Assembly: GCA_003142355.1 (NCBI GenBank)
Contig: PLMF01000186.1
Span: 1-6,877 of the forward strand
Length of the DNA: 6,877 bases
Source: Bryobacterales bacterium
GTDB taxonomy: Bacteria; Acidobacteriota; Terriglobia; Bryobacterales; Bryobacteraceae
Reading direction: 5' to 3'
Position numbers and translations under genes: made by a program. Each line of letters begins with the position of its first letter. Positions within the stretch are counted from its first letter, which is position 1. The notes under the pieces are model-generated. The model made no database searches and had not been told where the DNA came from. It saw only the letters and a list, made by a program, of their open reading frames with translations. This document shows positions 6,700-6,877 of the stretch, piece by piece.

Positions 6700-6877
6700 G
6701 AAGTGGAAACCTCGGAACCAGTTTACTCCGATGCGCGCCTCGACCCGTGTACTGCCGATCGACAATCGCCACCGGGCTCGCCGGAGCGGGCCTGGCAGGG
6801 TCGAAAAAGCACCCTGAGTACCCGATTCGGAATTAGGGTGACGTGTTCCGAAGGCTTGGTGGGGCAGGCGGTGCCGC
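6700..6877. promoter_or_regulatory. Upstream region of the esterase gene
   Basis: On the minus strand the GAGG motif at 6710-6713 lies 10 nt before the esterase ATG. Further upstream is a dyad: CACCCT (6810-6815) and AGGGTG (6835-6840) flank a nearly concentric CCGA-T-TCGG (6822-6830). It could be an operator or hairpin about 110-140 bp before the start. No strong -35/-10 pair is evident, and no gene is recognisable up to the window edge. Confidence 0.3.

Overview
The window looks like an Acidobacteriota genome, most likely from the Solibacter/Bryobacterales group. Three things suggest this: high-GC coding sequence, a secreted protein ending in the TIGR03437-type C-terminal domain that is greatly expanded in Candidatus Solibacter, and remains of a DUF5916-type outer-membrane barrel protein common in the phylum. 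The taxonomy is inferred from recognised families; no database search was run.

Layout. (1) 56-3274, plus strand: one large secreted protein with a signal peptide, six BACON/Ig-like beta repeats and a TIGR03437-like C-terminal domain. Two of the repeats are a near-identical 312-bp tandem duplication. (2) 3275-3407: a gene-free stretch holding an imperfect inverted repeat whose right arm ends exactly where a group II intron begins. (3) 3408-4284: the 5' part of a bacterial group II intron. It has a GTGCG start, domain I hairpins, a loop displaying a 7-nt EBS1 that pairs perfectly with the exon just upstream, and the first 119 codons of the intron-encoded reverse transcriptase. (4) At about 4284 the intron stops abruptly and the sequence continues inside the C-terminal part of a DUF5916-type beta-barrel gene, which also carries a one-base frameshift at about 4521-4523. 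(5) 5116-6699, minus strand: an intact secreted type B carboxylesterase, convergent with the barrel remnant. (6) 6700-6877: the esterase upstream region, with a small dyad.

The two intact genes encode exported proteins, one probably structural or adhesive and one a hydrolase. Nothing in the sequence ties them into one pathway. The centre of the window is a wrecked locus: a group II intron inserted next to the stalk-protein gene, then a deletion or rearrangement removed the intron 3' half (most of the reverse transcriptase and domains V-VI) and the 5' part of the barrel gene. I found no convincing new defence or mobile system. The points most worth following are the intron/barrel junction and the hairpin-like insertion site.
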